Assembly: GCA_018240405.1 (NCBI GenBank)
Contig: JAFEFW010000641.1
Coordinates: forward strand, 1-64,000
Source of the DNA: Pseudomonadota bacterium
GTDB lineage: Bacteria > Pseudomonadota > Alphaproteobacteria > Acetobacterales > Acetobacteraceae
Length of the DNA: 64,000 nt
Direction: 5' to 3'
In this document: piece by piece, positions 1 through 8,561 of the stretch
How the letters are laid out: every line of letters begins with the position of its first letter
Position numbering within the stretch: the first letter of the stretch is position 1
The notes under the pieces: model-generated
Database searches by the model: none
The model's input: the letters and a program-made list of their open reading frames with translations, nothing else
Told to the model about the DNA's origin: nothing
Made by a program: the position numbers and the translations under genes

Positions 1-89
1 ATTGCGCGCAATCTTCCTTTATCCGCCAACCCCTTCCAGGCTACTCTTCATCCTGGCCGCCAAGCCCCGATTCACCCCCATGAGGACCC

Positions 90-2624
90 ATGGCCGTTCG
101 CGCCCCTGTCGCCGAGTCCCGCCGTATCGCATCGCCCGCGCTACGCAGCCTGATGACCCGCCGCACCGCCGAGTTCGGCGGCCTGCTCCTCGGCCTGCTG
201 GGCCTCGCGATCCTGGTGGCGCTGGTCTTTTACGACCCGCGCGATCCATCGCTGAACACGGCGACGTCCCGCCGGGTCAGTAACATCGCCGGACCGGGGG
301 GCGCGATTCTGTCCGACATGCTGCTGCAGGGTTTTGGACTGGCGGGTGCGCTGCCGGGCCTGACGCTCCTGGCGTGGTCGTGGCGCATCGTTTCCGATGG
401 CCGGCTGGGCGCTTTCACACTGCGCCTCGCCGCGCTGCTGGGCGCCATGCCAATGCTGGCAGCCGTATTGGCGCCGTTGCCACCACCCGTCGGGCACTGG
501 CCGGTCATGGCGGGATTTGGCGGGTCGATCGGGCAACTGATCGCGTCGCACGGCCTGGCACTCGGCGCCGGGCTGTTCGGTGTGTTTGGCAGCGCCATGG
601 TCTGGTGCATCGGCGCCGCGCTGGCCCTGGTGCTGACGCTGCTGGCCCTCGGCCTGACGTCGACCGAATGGCGGACGGCCGGACGCGCCGCTGCCACGGT
701 CGGGCGTTACTCGGTCTATGGCGGCCGCAGCGCCGCCGGCGCAGTCGGTCGCAGCGCCGGGAGAGTGGGCGCCGCGTCAGGCTGGCTGGTCAATCTGGTG
801 CACCGCAGCCCCGGCCTGGGGCCCGATGAGGAGGACGACGTTGCGCCGTCGACGAAAGCGGCGCCCCGCGTGACACGGGAGCCGGTGCCGGTCATCAAGG
901 ATGCCGCTCCAGCGCAAGACCCGGACCGGCTGGAACGCGCCACTGAGGCTGCTACGTCGACCCCAGCGCCCGCGTCGAAGCGCGTGGCAGTCGCCGAGAT
1001 GCCGCCGCCACCGGTCGTTGTCGCACCCACGGTGAAGCCGCAGCCGACCCTGCCGCGGAAGCCCGTTCAGCAGGCGCTGCCGCTGTCCGAGGCAAACTGG
1101 AAGTTCCCGCCGATGTCGCTGCTGAAGGAGCCGCCGGCGCGCGCCGCCTCCGGACCGAGCGAGGAGTCGCTGCAGGCGAATGCGCGGCTGCTGGAGACGG
1201 TGCTGTCGGACTACGGCGTACAGGGCGAGATCGTAGAAATCCGGCCGGGTCCGGTGGTGACGCTGTATGAGCTGGTCCCGGCGCCGGGCATCCGGTCGGC
1301 CCGGGTCATCGGCCTCGCCGACGACGTCGCGCGGTCCCTGTCGGTGACGGCGGTGCGTATCGCCACTGTGCCGGGCCGCAACGTCATCGGCATCGAGGTG
1401 CCGAACGCCAAGCGCGAAACCGTCTTCCTGTCCGAAATCCTGGCAAGCGATGAGGTGCAGCACGCGGCCGGCCGCCTGTCGCTGGCGCTGGGCAAGGATA
1501 TCGGCGGCAAGTCCATTGTCGCCGATCTGGCGCGCATGCCGCACCTGATGATCGCCGGCACCACCGGGTCCGGTAAGTCGGTCGGCGTCAACGCGATGAT
1601 CCTGTCGCTGCTGTACCGGCTCTCGCCCGATCAGTGCCGGCTGATTCTGATCGATCCGAAGATGCTGGAACTATCGACCTACGAAGGCATTCCGCACCTG
1701 ATGTCGCCCGTGGTTACGGAGCCGGCCAAGGCGGTGACAGCGCTGAAATGGACTGTCCGCGAGATGGAGCGGCGCTACCGCGCCATGTCGCAGCTCGGCG
1801 TGCGCAACATCGGCGGCTACAACGACCGCGTCGAGGAGGCTCGCCGTAAGGGCGAGGTCGTCACCCGCCGCGTGCAGACCGGCTTCGACCCCGATACCGG
1901 CCGCCCGACCTTTGAGGAACAGCCGCTGGCGCTGGAACCGCTGCCGTTCATCGTGGTGGTGGTGGACGAGATGGCGGACCTGATGATGGTCGCCGGCAAG
2001 GAGATCGAGGCGGCGGTGCAGCGCCTGGCGCAGATGGCCCGCGCCGCCGGCATCCACGTCATCATGGCGACGCAGCGGCCGTCTGTGGATGTCATCACCG
2101 GCACGATCAAGGCCAACTTCCCCACGCGCATCAGCTTCCAGGTGATCTCCAAGTTCGACAGCCGCACCATCCTGGGCGAGCAGGGGGCGGAGCAGTTGCT
2201 GGGCATGGGCGACATGCTGTTCATGCAGGGCGGCGGGCGCATCACCCGCGTGCACGGCCCCTTCGTCTCGGATGACGAGGTCGAGAAGGTCGTCGCCTTC
2301 CTGCGCGAACAGGGCGAGCCGCAATATGTCGAGGACGTGACGGAGCCGCTGGACAAGGACGGCGACTCCGAGTCCCTGCTGTCCGGCATGGGCAGCCTGG
2401 GCGGCGGCGACGACAAGTCGTTGTTCGATCAGGCTGTGGCGGTGATCGCGCGTGAGGGCAAGGCATCCACGAGCTTCATCCAGCGTCACCTGAATATCGG
2501 TTACAACAAGGCCGCCAAGCTGATCGAGCAGATGGAGAAGGAGGGCATCGTCGGCCCCGCCAACCATGTCGGCAAGCGTGAAATCCTGGTACGGCGTACT
2601 CCAGTGGACGATATGGATTGCTGA
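90..2624 (+). CDS. ftsK: DNA translocase FtsK
   Basis: 844-residue FtsK/SpoIIIE-type septal DNA pump, which moves chromosome ends through the closing septum and activates XerCD at dif. Several hydrophobic segments lie in the first ~190 residues, followed by a Pro/Ala-rich linker (~250-340). The ATPase motor has Walker A GTTGSGKS at 490-497 and a Walker B region (VVVVDEMADL) near 620-630. A C-terminal winged-helix gamma domain (~778-840, IARGKASTSFIQRHL-like helix) would read KOPS sites. The ATG is preceded by GAGGA. Length is normal for alphaproteobacterial FtsK. It is not followed by lolA as in many relatives; a sugar dehydrogenase comes next after 282 bp. Only the gene symbol choice among FtsK paralogues is uncertain. 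Confidence 0.97.
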   Translation: MAVRAPVAESRRIASPALRSLMTRRTAEFGGLLLGLLGLAILVALVFYDPRDPSLNTATSRRVSNIAGPGGAILSDMLLQGFGLAGALPGLTLLAWSWRIVSDGRLGAFTLRLAALLGAMPMLAAVLAPLPPPVGHWPVMAGFGGSIGQLIASHGLALGAGLFGVFGSAMVWCIGAALALVLTLLALGLTSTEWRTAGRAAATVGRYSVYGGRSAAGAVGRSAGRVGAASGWLVNLVHRSPGLGPDEEDDVAPSTKAAPRVTREPVPVIKDAAPAQDPDRLERATEAATSTPAPASKRVAVAEMPPPPVVVAPTVKPQPTLPRKPVQQALPLSEANWKFPPMSLLKEPPARAASGPSEESLQANARLLETVLSDYGVQGEIVEIRPGPVVTLYELVPAPGIRSARVIGLADDVARSLSVTAVRIATVPGRNVIGIEVPNAKRETVFLSEILASDEVQHAAGRLSLALGKDIGGKSIVADLARMPHLMIAGTTGSGKSVGVNAMILSLLYRLSPDQCRLILIDPKMLELSTYEGIPHLMSPVVTEPAKAVTALKWTVREMERRYRAMSQLGVRNIGGYNDRVEEARRKGEVVTRRVQTGFDPDTGRPTFEEQPLALEPLPFIVVVVDEMADLMMVAGKEIEAAVQRLAQMARAAGIHVIMATQRPSVDVITGTIKANFPTRISFQVISKFDSRTILGEQGAEQLLGMGDMLFMQGGGRITRVHGPFVSDDEVEKVVAFLREQGEPQYVEDVTEPLDKDGDSESLLSGMGSLGGGDDKSLFDQAVAVIAREGKASTSFIQRHLNIGYNKAAKLIEQMEKEGIVGPANHVGKREILVRRTPVDDMDC

Positions 2625-2906
2625 GGACGAGAGCCCGCAGATTGTTGGTATGCTTTGCAACGGTTTTCGTGACGAAATCGGCATGACAGCAGCGGAACAG
2701 GTAAACAGCTAGGTTATTGAACGGACCGGCACCGTTGCTGCAGACAATTGTAACGCTGAGCGTCGGCACGGGTACGACTATTGGCCATGCGTGCTGTGCG
2801 CCGCCGTCAGCATGCGGATAAGCGATCCTCGCTACGGATTCTGGTTCGCTCTGGTGTCAATCCCGTGTAAGAAACCACAGCGTCTGGCAATTGGGATCGC
2901 CATCGT

Positions 2907-4223
2907 ATGCGTGTTTCCGTCTTCGGCATCGGTTACGTCGGTGTCGTCTCGTGCGGGTGCCTCGCTGAACTCGGCCATGAGGTCATCGGCATCGATATTT
3001 CGTCTGAAAAGATCGCCATGCTGGCCGACGGACGCTCGCCGATCGTCGAGGAGGAGATCGACGATCTGATCGCCGCGGCCGTCAGGCAGAAGCGGTTGAC
3101 CGCGACAGCCGACGTCGCGGCCGCGATCGCCGGCAGCGACGTATCCTTCGTCTCGGTGGGCACGCCAAGCGCCCCTGACGGCAGTGTGGCCCTCGGTGCG
3201 GTGGATGGCGTGATCCGGTCGATTGGTGAAGCGCTGCGGACGAAGCGGGGCCCGCATACCGTCGTTATGCGCTCGACCGTGCCGCCAGGCACGGCAGAAG
3301 ATCGGGTTATCCCGTTGCTGGAGCAGGCCAGCGGGCGCCGCCTCGGCGACGGTCTGGCCTACTACAGCAATCCGGAGTTCCTTCGCGAAGGCTGCTCCGT
3401 CCGCGACTTCCGCGCGCCGCCCTTCACCCTGATCGGGGCGCCGCCGGGTGACGACGCCACGATCCTGCGCCAGATTTATGCACCGCTATCGGCGCCGGTG
3501 CATGTCGCGCCATATCGGGTGGCGGAGAGCGTCAAGCACATCTCCAACGTGTTTCACGCCGTGAAGCTGGCGTTTGCCAATGAAGCCGGAGCCATTCTCT
3601 CCGCCTACGGCGTGGACGCACGCGACGCCTTTCGCCTGCTGTGCGAGGACCGGGTGCTGAACGTTTCGCCCGCCTATCTGCGGCCCGGCTTTGCCTTCGG
3701 CGGATCATGCCTGCCCAAGGACGTGCGCAGCTTCCTCGCCCTGGCCGATCAGCGCGGCATGGCAGCGCCGCTGCTGAAACAGCTTCTGCCGGCGAACCAG
3801 GCCATCATCGACCGTACCTACGACGCAATTGCCCGGCACGGGCGGCAACCGGTGGCGCTGTTCGGCCTGGCGTTCAAGCCGGGCACTGACGATCTCCGCG
3901 AGTCACCGTTCGTGATGCTGGCCGAGAAGCTTCTGGGCAAGGGCTTCGACTTGCACATCTACGACCGCTTTGTGCAGGTCGCGCGGCTGATGGGCGCCAA
4001 CCGCGCCTATATCGACCGGGAGATTCCGCATCTCGAGCGGCTTCTGGTGGCCGACCCGCGCGATGCGCTGACGAAGGCCCGGGTCGTGGTGCTCGGCCAC
4101 ATCGCCCCGGAGGATCGCGCCGTCCTGCTGGCGGGGCTGGAGGGGCACATCGTACTCGACCTGGCCGGCATGATGGATGTGGCGGCCAAGGCGGGGATCA
4201 CCTACCAGGGGCTGTGCTGGTAG
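2907..4223 (+). CDS. GDP-mannose/UDP-glucose 6-dehydrogenase (AlgD type)
   Basis: 438-residue NAD-dependent nucleotide-sugar dehydrogenase that oxidises the C6 alcohol of a sugar nucleotide to the uronate for exopolysaccharide. The N-terminus has a Rossmann fold (GIGYVG, then Asp at the end of beta-2 in IGIDIS). The central segment has NPEFLREG and FANEAG, the catalytic motif FGGSCLPKD has Cys268, and the C-terminal UDPGDH domain contains FKPGTDDLRESP. Position 268 of the catalytic Cys and the motif wording resemble Pseudomonas AlgD more than Ugd, so GDP-mannose is the likelier substrate. This is inference from remembered family sequence. No alginate-type genes are adjacent; the gene is monocistronic and converges on the minus-strand toxin-antitoxin locus. 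Confidence 0.92.
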   Translation: MRVSVFGIGYVGVVSCGCLAELGHEVIGIDISSEKIAMLADGRSPIVEEEIDDLIAAAVRQKRLTATADVAAAIAGSDVSFVSVGTPSAPDGSVALGAVDGVIRSIGEALRTKRGPHTVVMRSTVPPGTAEDRVIPLLEQASGRRLGDGLAYYSNPEFLREGCSVRDFRAPPFTLIGAPPGDDATILRQIYAPLSAPVHVAPYRVAESVKHISNVFHAVKLAFANEAGAILSAYGVDARDAFRLLCEDRVLNVSPAYLRPGFAFGGSCLPKDVRSFLALADQRGMAAPLLKQLLPANQAIIDRTYDAIARHGRQPVALFGLAFKPGTDDLRESPFVMLAEKLLGKGFDLHIYDRFVQVARLMGANRAYIDREIPHLERLLVADPRDALTKARVVVLGHIAPEDRAVLLAGLEGHIVLDLAGMMDVAAKAGITYQGLCW

Positions 4224-4234
4224 CCGGTCCCGCC

Positions 4235-4251
4235 GCCGGTTCGTGACCGGC
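4235..4251. terminator. hairpin between convergent genes
   Basis: Perfect 6-bp stem GCCGGT/ACCGGC with a 5-nt loop, lying 11 bp after the dehydrogenase stop and 16 bp from the stop of the opposing small ORF. There is no strong T-run, so it is a weak bidirectional terminator candidate. Confidence 0.35.
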
Positions 4252-4267
4252 TTCGGTGCAGCGACTG

Positions 4268-4450
4268 CTAAACCGTCTTCGTCGGGTTCACCGGTGCCGG
4301 CGCGTTCGGCGGAGGATCGCGGTTCTCATCCCCCTGCGGCCCGAGATAGGGCGACGGGAGCGTCCCCGGCGGCAGTTCAGCGGCCCCACCGGGCTTGCGG
4401 CGGGCCGGTGGCACGGGATGGTTGGGATCGAAGTGCGGGTCATCGCTCAT
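4268..4450 (-). CDS. 60-residue Pro-rich hypothetical protein
   Basis: Short ORF starting at an ATG that lies inside the last 11 bp of mntA, so probably translationally coupled to it. The product is hydrophilic and strongly Pro/Asp/Asn rich (starts MSDDPHFDPNHPVPP, contains PSPYLGPQGDENRDPPP). It has no hydrophobic segment and no recognisable domain, and is probably disordered. A longer reading in the same frame back to 4618 would run entirely within mntA and is unlikely. The overlap with the HepT/MntA pair suggests a common transcript; any function in that system is a guess. Confidence 0.55.
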   Translation of the reverse strand: MSDDPHFDPNHPVPPARRKPGGAAELPPGTLPSPYLGPQGDENRDPPPNAPAPVNPTKTV

Positions 4451-4802
4451 GCGCCGGGAACGAGCCTGGCTGTGGCGCGGTTCCCTCCGCTGGTCGCTGG
4501 ATGATGACCTTGTCCCGCGCGATAATGCTGCGGAAGCCGGGGCTGGTTGTCGCCCAGTCCACGACGTCGACCCGCCAGGGCAGGTCGCTTTCCGAAAACG
4601 CCTCGGCCAGCGCAGCACCGACGTCCAGTGACAGCGGCGCTTCCGTGATCACGGCCAGATCGAGGTCAGAGTAGCGCTTTGCGGCATTCCGCGCACGCGA
4701 CCCGAAGGCCCAGACTTCATGCCGCGGCACGTGCTGGCGCAGGATGTCCCGCACGATCGCCCAGTGTTCCGGCCGGACATCGATGGGTGGCGTGTCACCC
4801 AT
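4440..4802 (-). CDS. mntA: MntA-type nucleotidyltransferase antitoxin
   Basis: 120-residue minimal nucleotidyltransferase (MNT/Pol-beta fold). The signature GSX10DXD is exact: Gly34-Ser35, ten residues, then Asp46-Leu-Asp48. In characterised HepT/MntA pairs this enzyme neutralises the HEPN RNase by transferring AMP to its active-site Tyr. I chose the ATG at 4802 (protein MGDTPPIDV) because it gives the normal MNT length. An upstream in-frame ATG at 4838 would add 12 residues deeper inside hepT. It overlaps the end of hepT by 8 bp, the usual arrangement. The downstream 60-residue ORF overlaps its end by 11 bp. Confidence 0.9.
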   Translation of the reverse strand: MGDTPPIDVRPEHWAIVRDILRQHVPRHEVWAFGSRARNAAKRYSDLDLAVITEAPLSLDVGAALAEAFSESDLPWRVDVVDWATTSPGFRSIIARDKVIIQRPAEGTAPQPGSFPAHER

Positions 4803-5229
4803 TGCGTGCCTCGAGGCGCGCCAGGACTGCCTTAGCATCCTTCAGGAATGGAGGCAGGTCGTGAAACACTTGCCAGGCCTTGGCCTGGTCGTAGGTATGA
4901 GCACTGAGGTTGCGCATCTGGCGATAGTGGAACCAGGCCTCGACGTCTTCAATCAGCCCGCGCTCCGCGCCCATGCGCAAAACGTCACGGAAATTCGCTG
5001 CGTCGATCGACGCCGGACTGTCGGAGCCGCGTTCCAGTTCACGCCGCAGCATTTTCACGCTCAGCTCATAGACGAACTCAAAATTCTGGATGACCCCGGC
5101 GATCACTGTGTTCTGGATCGCCGGCGACTGCGCGCTGAACCAGGCCTCGTTGCCAACGGCGACGAGAGCGGCGTCGAGAGACGCTATGGCGCTGCGCAGA
5201 GGGCTCAGGTCCAGGACCGGCTGGGTCAT
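4795..5229 (-). CDS. hepT: HepT-like HEPN ribonuclease toxin
   Basis: 144-residue all-helical HEPN protein of the HI0074/nucleotidyltransferase-substrate-binding family. The catalytic motif RX4HXY is exact (Arg106, His111, Tyr113 in RNLSAHTY). Arg/His make the RNase site and the Tyr is the residue AMPylated by MntA in studied systems. The ATG at 5229 (MTQPVLDLS) fits the family; an upstream start at 5268 adds 13 residues. It is the first gene of a minus-strand operon hepT-mntA-orf60 whose ends overlap throughout. The intact motifs argue for an active toxin-antitoxin pair rather than a relic. Confidence 0.9.
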   Translation of the reverse strand: MTQPVLDLSPLRSAIASLDAALVAVGNEAWFSAQSPAIQNTVIAGVIQNFEFVYELSVKMLRRELERGSDSPASIDAANFRDVLRMGAERGLIEDVEAWFHYRQMRNLSAHTYDQAKAWQVFHDLPPFLKDAKAVLARLEARNG

Positions 5230-5488
5230 CGGTGCATATCCCCGCTTCAACCGGACAACCCTTAGCACACCAGCCGCATCGACGCCGCCGCTACCCTATC
5301 CCGGCGTCGGAAGGCTTGGCGCGCCGTGCTCCGGCCGGTGCAAGACAACCAGGCAAGCCACCTCCCGCGTGAAAGGACGCGTGCTGCCCGCAAGGCGCGC
5401 TATCTGCAGGGGCGCGAGACCAGCACCCGTTGCCAAGGGTCATGGATCGGGACAGAAACACGCCGTCAGGAACCGGGTTGCCAACGCG

Positions 5489-5863
5489 ATGAAATCACAG
5501 CGGCTCGCTTTCGCCTTGCTGATGACGGCCGTGCTGCTGACCGGCTGCAAGCCGGCCCCGGATGGACCTGTGTCCGCAGCGTTCGACGGCATCTACAAAG
5601 GGTCTGGTACGGCCGTCACCTCGGGCGGCGACTGTCCGGCGACGATGCCGGACGATACGCTGACGGTCGCCGCAGGCTATGCCACCTTCGCGGACCTGCG
5701 GGGCTGGGTGGCGCCGGGCGGCACAGCGCGGCTATCCTCACGCATCGCCACGCTGCAGGGCCAGTTCCAGGGCCGGCATTTCTCCGGAACTCTACAGTTC
5801 CACGAATACGGCACCGTCCGCCCAACCTGCGGCTATACGCTGTCGCTGGACCTGTCCGGCTGA
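5489..5863 (+). CDS. small lipoprotein of unknown function
   Basis: 124-residue protein with a clear lipoprotein signal: positive start (MKSQR), hydrophobic core and lipobox LLTGC with Cys near residue 20. The mature part has two further Cys (in GGDCPAT and RPTCGY) that could form a disulfide, and a Gly-rich beta-type composition ending in TCGYTLSLDLSG. The frame is open further upstream to 5090, but only this ATG places a signal peptide at the N-terminus. It stands alone between the toxin-antitoxin operon and the sulfhydrylase gene. I recognise no domain; localisation to the inner face of the outer membrane is inferred from the lipobox. Confidence 0.75.
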   Translation: MKSQRLAFALLMTAVLLTGCKPAPDGPVSAAFDGIYKGSGTAVTSGGDCPATMPDDTLTVAAGYATFADLRGWVAPGGTARLSSRIATLQGQFQGRHFSGTLQFHEYGTVRPTCGYTLSLDLSG

Positions 5864-5950
5864 TCACGCGCGGCGCCCGCCGCCGCCGATGTTGCCAAGC
5901 TGTGACTCGCGGCTATAGCTAGCGCCCCTCCGCTGCAAAGGTCCGCATCC

Positions 5951-7753
5951 ATGGGCGCCCTCGATCCGATCCCGTACTCTGACGCCAAGCTGCGCGCGAT
6001 CCTGTCCAGCGTGCGGACGATCGCGCTGGTCGGTGCCTCATCCAACTGGAACCGGCCCAGCTATTTCGTCATGAAGTATCTGCAGAACAAAGGCTATCGG
6101 GTGATCCCGGTAAATCCGGGCCTCGCGGGCCAGGACCTGCTGGGCGAACGCGTCTATGGCTCGCTGCGTGACATCCCCGACAAGGTTGACATGGTGGAGG
6201 TGTTCCGGGCGTCCAACCAGGTCGGACCGATCGCCGACGACGCCATTGCCATCGGCGCCCCGGTGTTGTGGATGCAGCTTGGCGTGCGCAATGACGAAGC
6301 CGCGGCAAAGGCCGAGGCGGCGGGGCTGGACGTCGTCATGGACCGTTGCCCGAAGATCGAGTTCGGCCGCCTTGGCGGCGAACTGTCCTGGAGCGGGGTA
6401 AACTCCGGCATCATCCGCAACCGTCCCGCAGAGCCGCCCCGGCCGCAGCGGACCGCGCCGCGGCCCTTGCCGCCGACCAACACGACCTACGGGTTCGAGA
6501 CGCGGGCGGTCCATTCCGGCGCGCAGCCAGATCCGACGACCGGCGCCCGCTCGACGCCGATCTACCAGACCACGGCCTATGTCTTCGAAGACGCGGACCA
6601 TGCGGCGTCTTTGTTCAACCTGCACAATTTCGGCTACATCTACACGCGGCTGACCAATCCGACGGTCGCGGTGCTGGAGGAACGCATTGCCGCGCTGGAG
6701 GGCGGCCGCGCCTCGGTCGCCGCGGCGTCAGGGCACGCCGCGCAATTCCTCACCTTCGCGACGCTCCTGGAGCCAGGGGACGAGTTTCTGGCCTCCCGCG
6801 CGCTGTATGGCGGCTCGCTGACGCAGTTTGGTCTTTCGTTCAAGAAACTCGGCTGGACTTGTCATTTTGTCGATCCGAACGATCCGGAGAACTTCCGTCG
6901 CGCGCTGACGCCGAAATGCAAGGCGATCTTCATCGAAAGCCTGGCCAATCCCGGCGGTATCGTGGTCGATATCGAGGCGATTGCCCGCGTGGCGCATGAC
7001 GCGGGCATTCCGCTGATCGTCGACAACACGCTGGCGACGCCGTTCCTGTGCCGGCCGATCGAATGGGGCGCCGACATCGTCACGCATTCGACGACCAAGT
7101 TCCTCGGCGGCCATGGCAACTCGATGGGCGGCATGGTGGTCGAGTCCGGCAAGTTCGACTGGACGCAGGGCGGCAAGTTCCCGTCCATGACGGAACCGGA
7201 ACCGGCCTATCACGGCCTGAAATTCTACGAGAATTTCGGCGACTTCGCGTTCACCACCAAGGCGCGGGCGGTGGCGCTGCGTGACTATGGCCCGACCATG
7301 GCGCCGATGAACGCCTTCCTGACCATAACCGGCGTCGAGACCTTGCACGTGCGGATGGAGCGGCACTGCGCCAATGCCCAGGCGGTGGCGGAGTTCCTGG
7401 CCGGCGACCAACGCGTTGCATGGGTTTCCTACGCTGGACTATCCGACAACAAGTACAACCTTCTGGCTCGGAAATACCTGCCGAAGGGCGCGGGAGCTGT
7501 TTTCACCTTCGGTATCAAGGGCGGCTACGAGGCCGGGCTGAAGCTGGTGGAGAACGTGCGCCTGTTCAGCCATCTGGCAAATATCGGTGACACGCGCAGT
7601 CTGATCCTGCATCCGGCCTCGACAACGCACCGCCAACTGACCGACGAGCAGCGGCTTGCCGCGGGGGCGGGCCCGGATGTCATCCGTCTTTCCATCGGGT
7701 TGGAGACCGCGTCCGACCTCATCGCCGACCTGGATCAGGCTCTTGCCGGATAA
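5951..7753 (+). CDS. CoA-binding domain fused to O-acetylhomoserine sulfhydrylase
   Basis: 600-residue fusion. Residues ~8-150 form a CoA_binding/YccU-like Rossmann domain (IALVGASSNWNRPSYFVMKYL, VIPVNPG, VLWMQLGVRN, MDRCPKIEFGRL). A Pro-rich linker (~152-178) leads to a complete Cys/Met-metabolism PLP enzyme. That part has GFETRAVHSGAQPDPTTGA at its start, YTRLTNPTVAVLEERIAALE, and the PLP-lysine region HSTTKFLGGHGNSMGG. The second part matches O-acetylhomoserine aminocarboxypropyltransferase (MetY), which makes homocysteine from O-acetylhomoserine and sulfide. The two parts are read in one frame with no break. The CoA-binding part may sense acyl-CoA supply for acetylhomoserine synthesis; that is inference. 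Confidence 0.93.
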   Translation: MGALDPIPYSDAKLRAILSSVRTIALVGASSNWNRPSYFVMKYLQNKGYRVIPVNPGLAGQDLLGERVYGSLRDIPDKVDMVEVFRASNQVGPIADDAIAIGAPVLWMQLGVRNDEAAAKAEAAGLDVVMDRCPKIEFGRLGGELSWSGVNSGIIRNRPAEPPRPQRTAPRPLPPTNTTYGFETRAVHSGAQPDPTTGARSTPIYQTTAYVFEDADHAASLFNLHNFGYIYTRLTNPTVAVLEERIAALEGGRASVAAASGHAAQFLTFATLLEPGDEFLASRALYGGSLTQFGLSFKKLGWTCHFVDPNDPENFRRALTPKCKAIFIESLANPGGIVVDIEAIARVAHDAGIPLIVDNTLATPFLCRPIEWGADIVTHSTTKFLGGHGNSMGGMVVESGKFDWTQGGKFPSMTEPEPAYHGLKFYENFGDFAFTTKARAVALRDYGPTMAPMNAFLTITGVETLHVRMERHCANAQAVAEFLAGDQRVAWVSYAGLSDNKYNLLARKYLPKGAGAVFTFGIKGGYEAGLKLVENVRLFSHLANIGDTRSLILHPASTTHRQLTDEQRLAAGAGPDVIRLSIGLETASDLIADLDQALAG

Positions 7754-8029
7754 GTCAGCGTCAAGCGCACACAGCGTGCGGTCAGCCCTGTGGCCGGAAC
7801 TGAAGTATTGCATGGTTTCGACAGTCGTTTTTCGACGAATGACCGTGCCATTCCCAGCATAATCATCTACAACTGAGACGTGTATATTGTCACGCGCAAC
7901 TATCTATTTGCCGATACACACGTTTGTGATGCGCGTCGCTTCTCTCCTGCGGTAACGTAGCAGTGCGGAGAAAGAAGTGGCTACAACGTCGGCTGTGGGG
8001 AACGACGCCAGCATACCGGGGGACCGCGA

Positions 8030-8512
8030 ATGGGCTCATATGCCGCAACTGCCGGGATAGGGTTCCTGGGCGCACCATCAGTACTCGTCGTTGAGGATGA
8101 ATGGCTGCTGCGGAATACTGTCGCTGATTACCTGCGGGAGCTCGATTTTGTTGTGGCGGAGGCTGACAGCGCTGATGATGCGCTTACACGGCTGCAGAAC
8201 GGGCTGTCCGTCGATCTGATTATATCCGATGTGAAGATGCCAGGCCGCATGGACGGGATCGGCCTTGCTGGCTGGCTCGAGGCGAACCGGCCAAGCCTCC
8301 CCGTGATTCTCGCCTCGGGGACCATTTCCCTGACCGACGCACACCGGCCATCGAACGTGTGGCGCTACCTGGAAAAGCCCTACAATTTCCAACTCTTGGA
8401 AGAAGCTGTTCTCGAGCTATTCGCGCTCCGGAGGGCTTCCAACGCGCCCACCCAGCCTGAGCATGCTGGCGCATGCAGCGAATGGCAGTGCTACGCCAAG
8501 GCCCGCGCCTGA
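8030..8512 (+). CDS. single-domain response regulator (CheY-like receiver)
   Basis: 160-residue receiver with no output domain. Acidic pocket VVEDE at 20-24, phospho-acceptor Asp67 in IISDVKMPG, conserved Thr/Ser region LASGTIS, and Lys in LEKPYNFQLLEEAV. A GGGGGA-type ribosome site lies 7 nt before the ATG. It is the only receiver-only gene near the CheB/CheR-HWE kinase 1.3 kb downstream, which itself lacks a receiver, so it may be a phosphorylation target of that kinase. Pairing is inferred from proximity only. The short C-terminal tail after residue ~140 is low complexity. Confidence 0.9.
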   Translation: MGSYAATAGIGFLGAPSVLVVEDEWLLRNTVADYLRELDFVVAEADSADDALTRLQNGLSVDLIISDVKMPGRMDGIGLAGWLEANRPSLPVILASGTISLTDAHRPSNVWRYLEKPYNFQLLEEAVLELFALRRASNAPTQPEHAGACSEWQCYAKARA

Positions 8513-8561
8513 GGACGGTTACAGCCCGCCGCCCCACCGCGAGGCGTCAACGGCTGCACCC

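Noticed and set aside
1671-2684. 337-residue minus-strand open frame
   Set aside because: Antisense to ftsK; Gly/His/Asp-rich composition typical of the shadow frame of a GC-rich gene, no motif.
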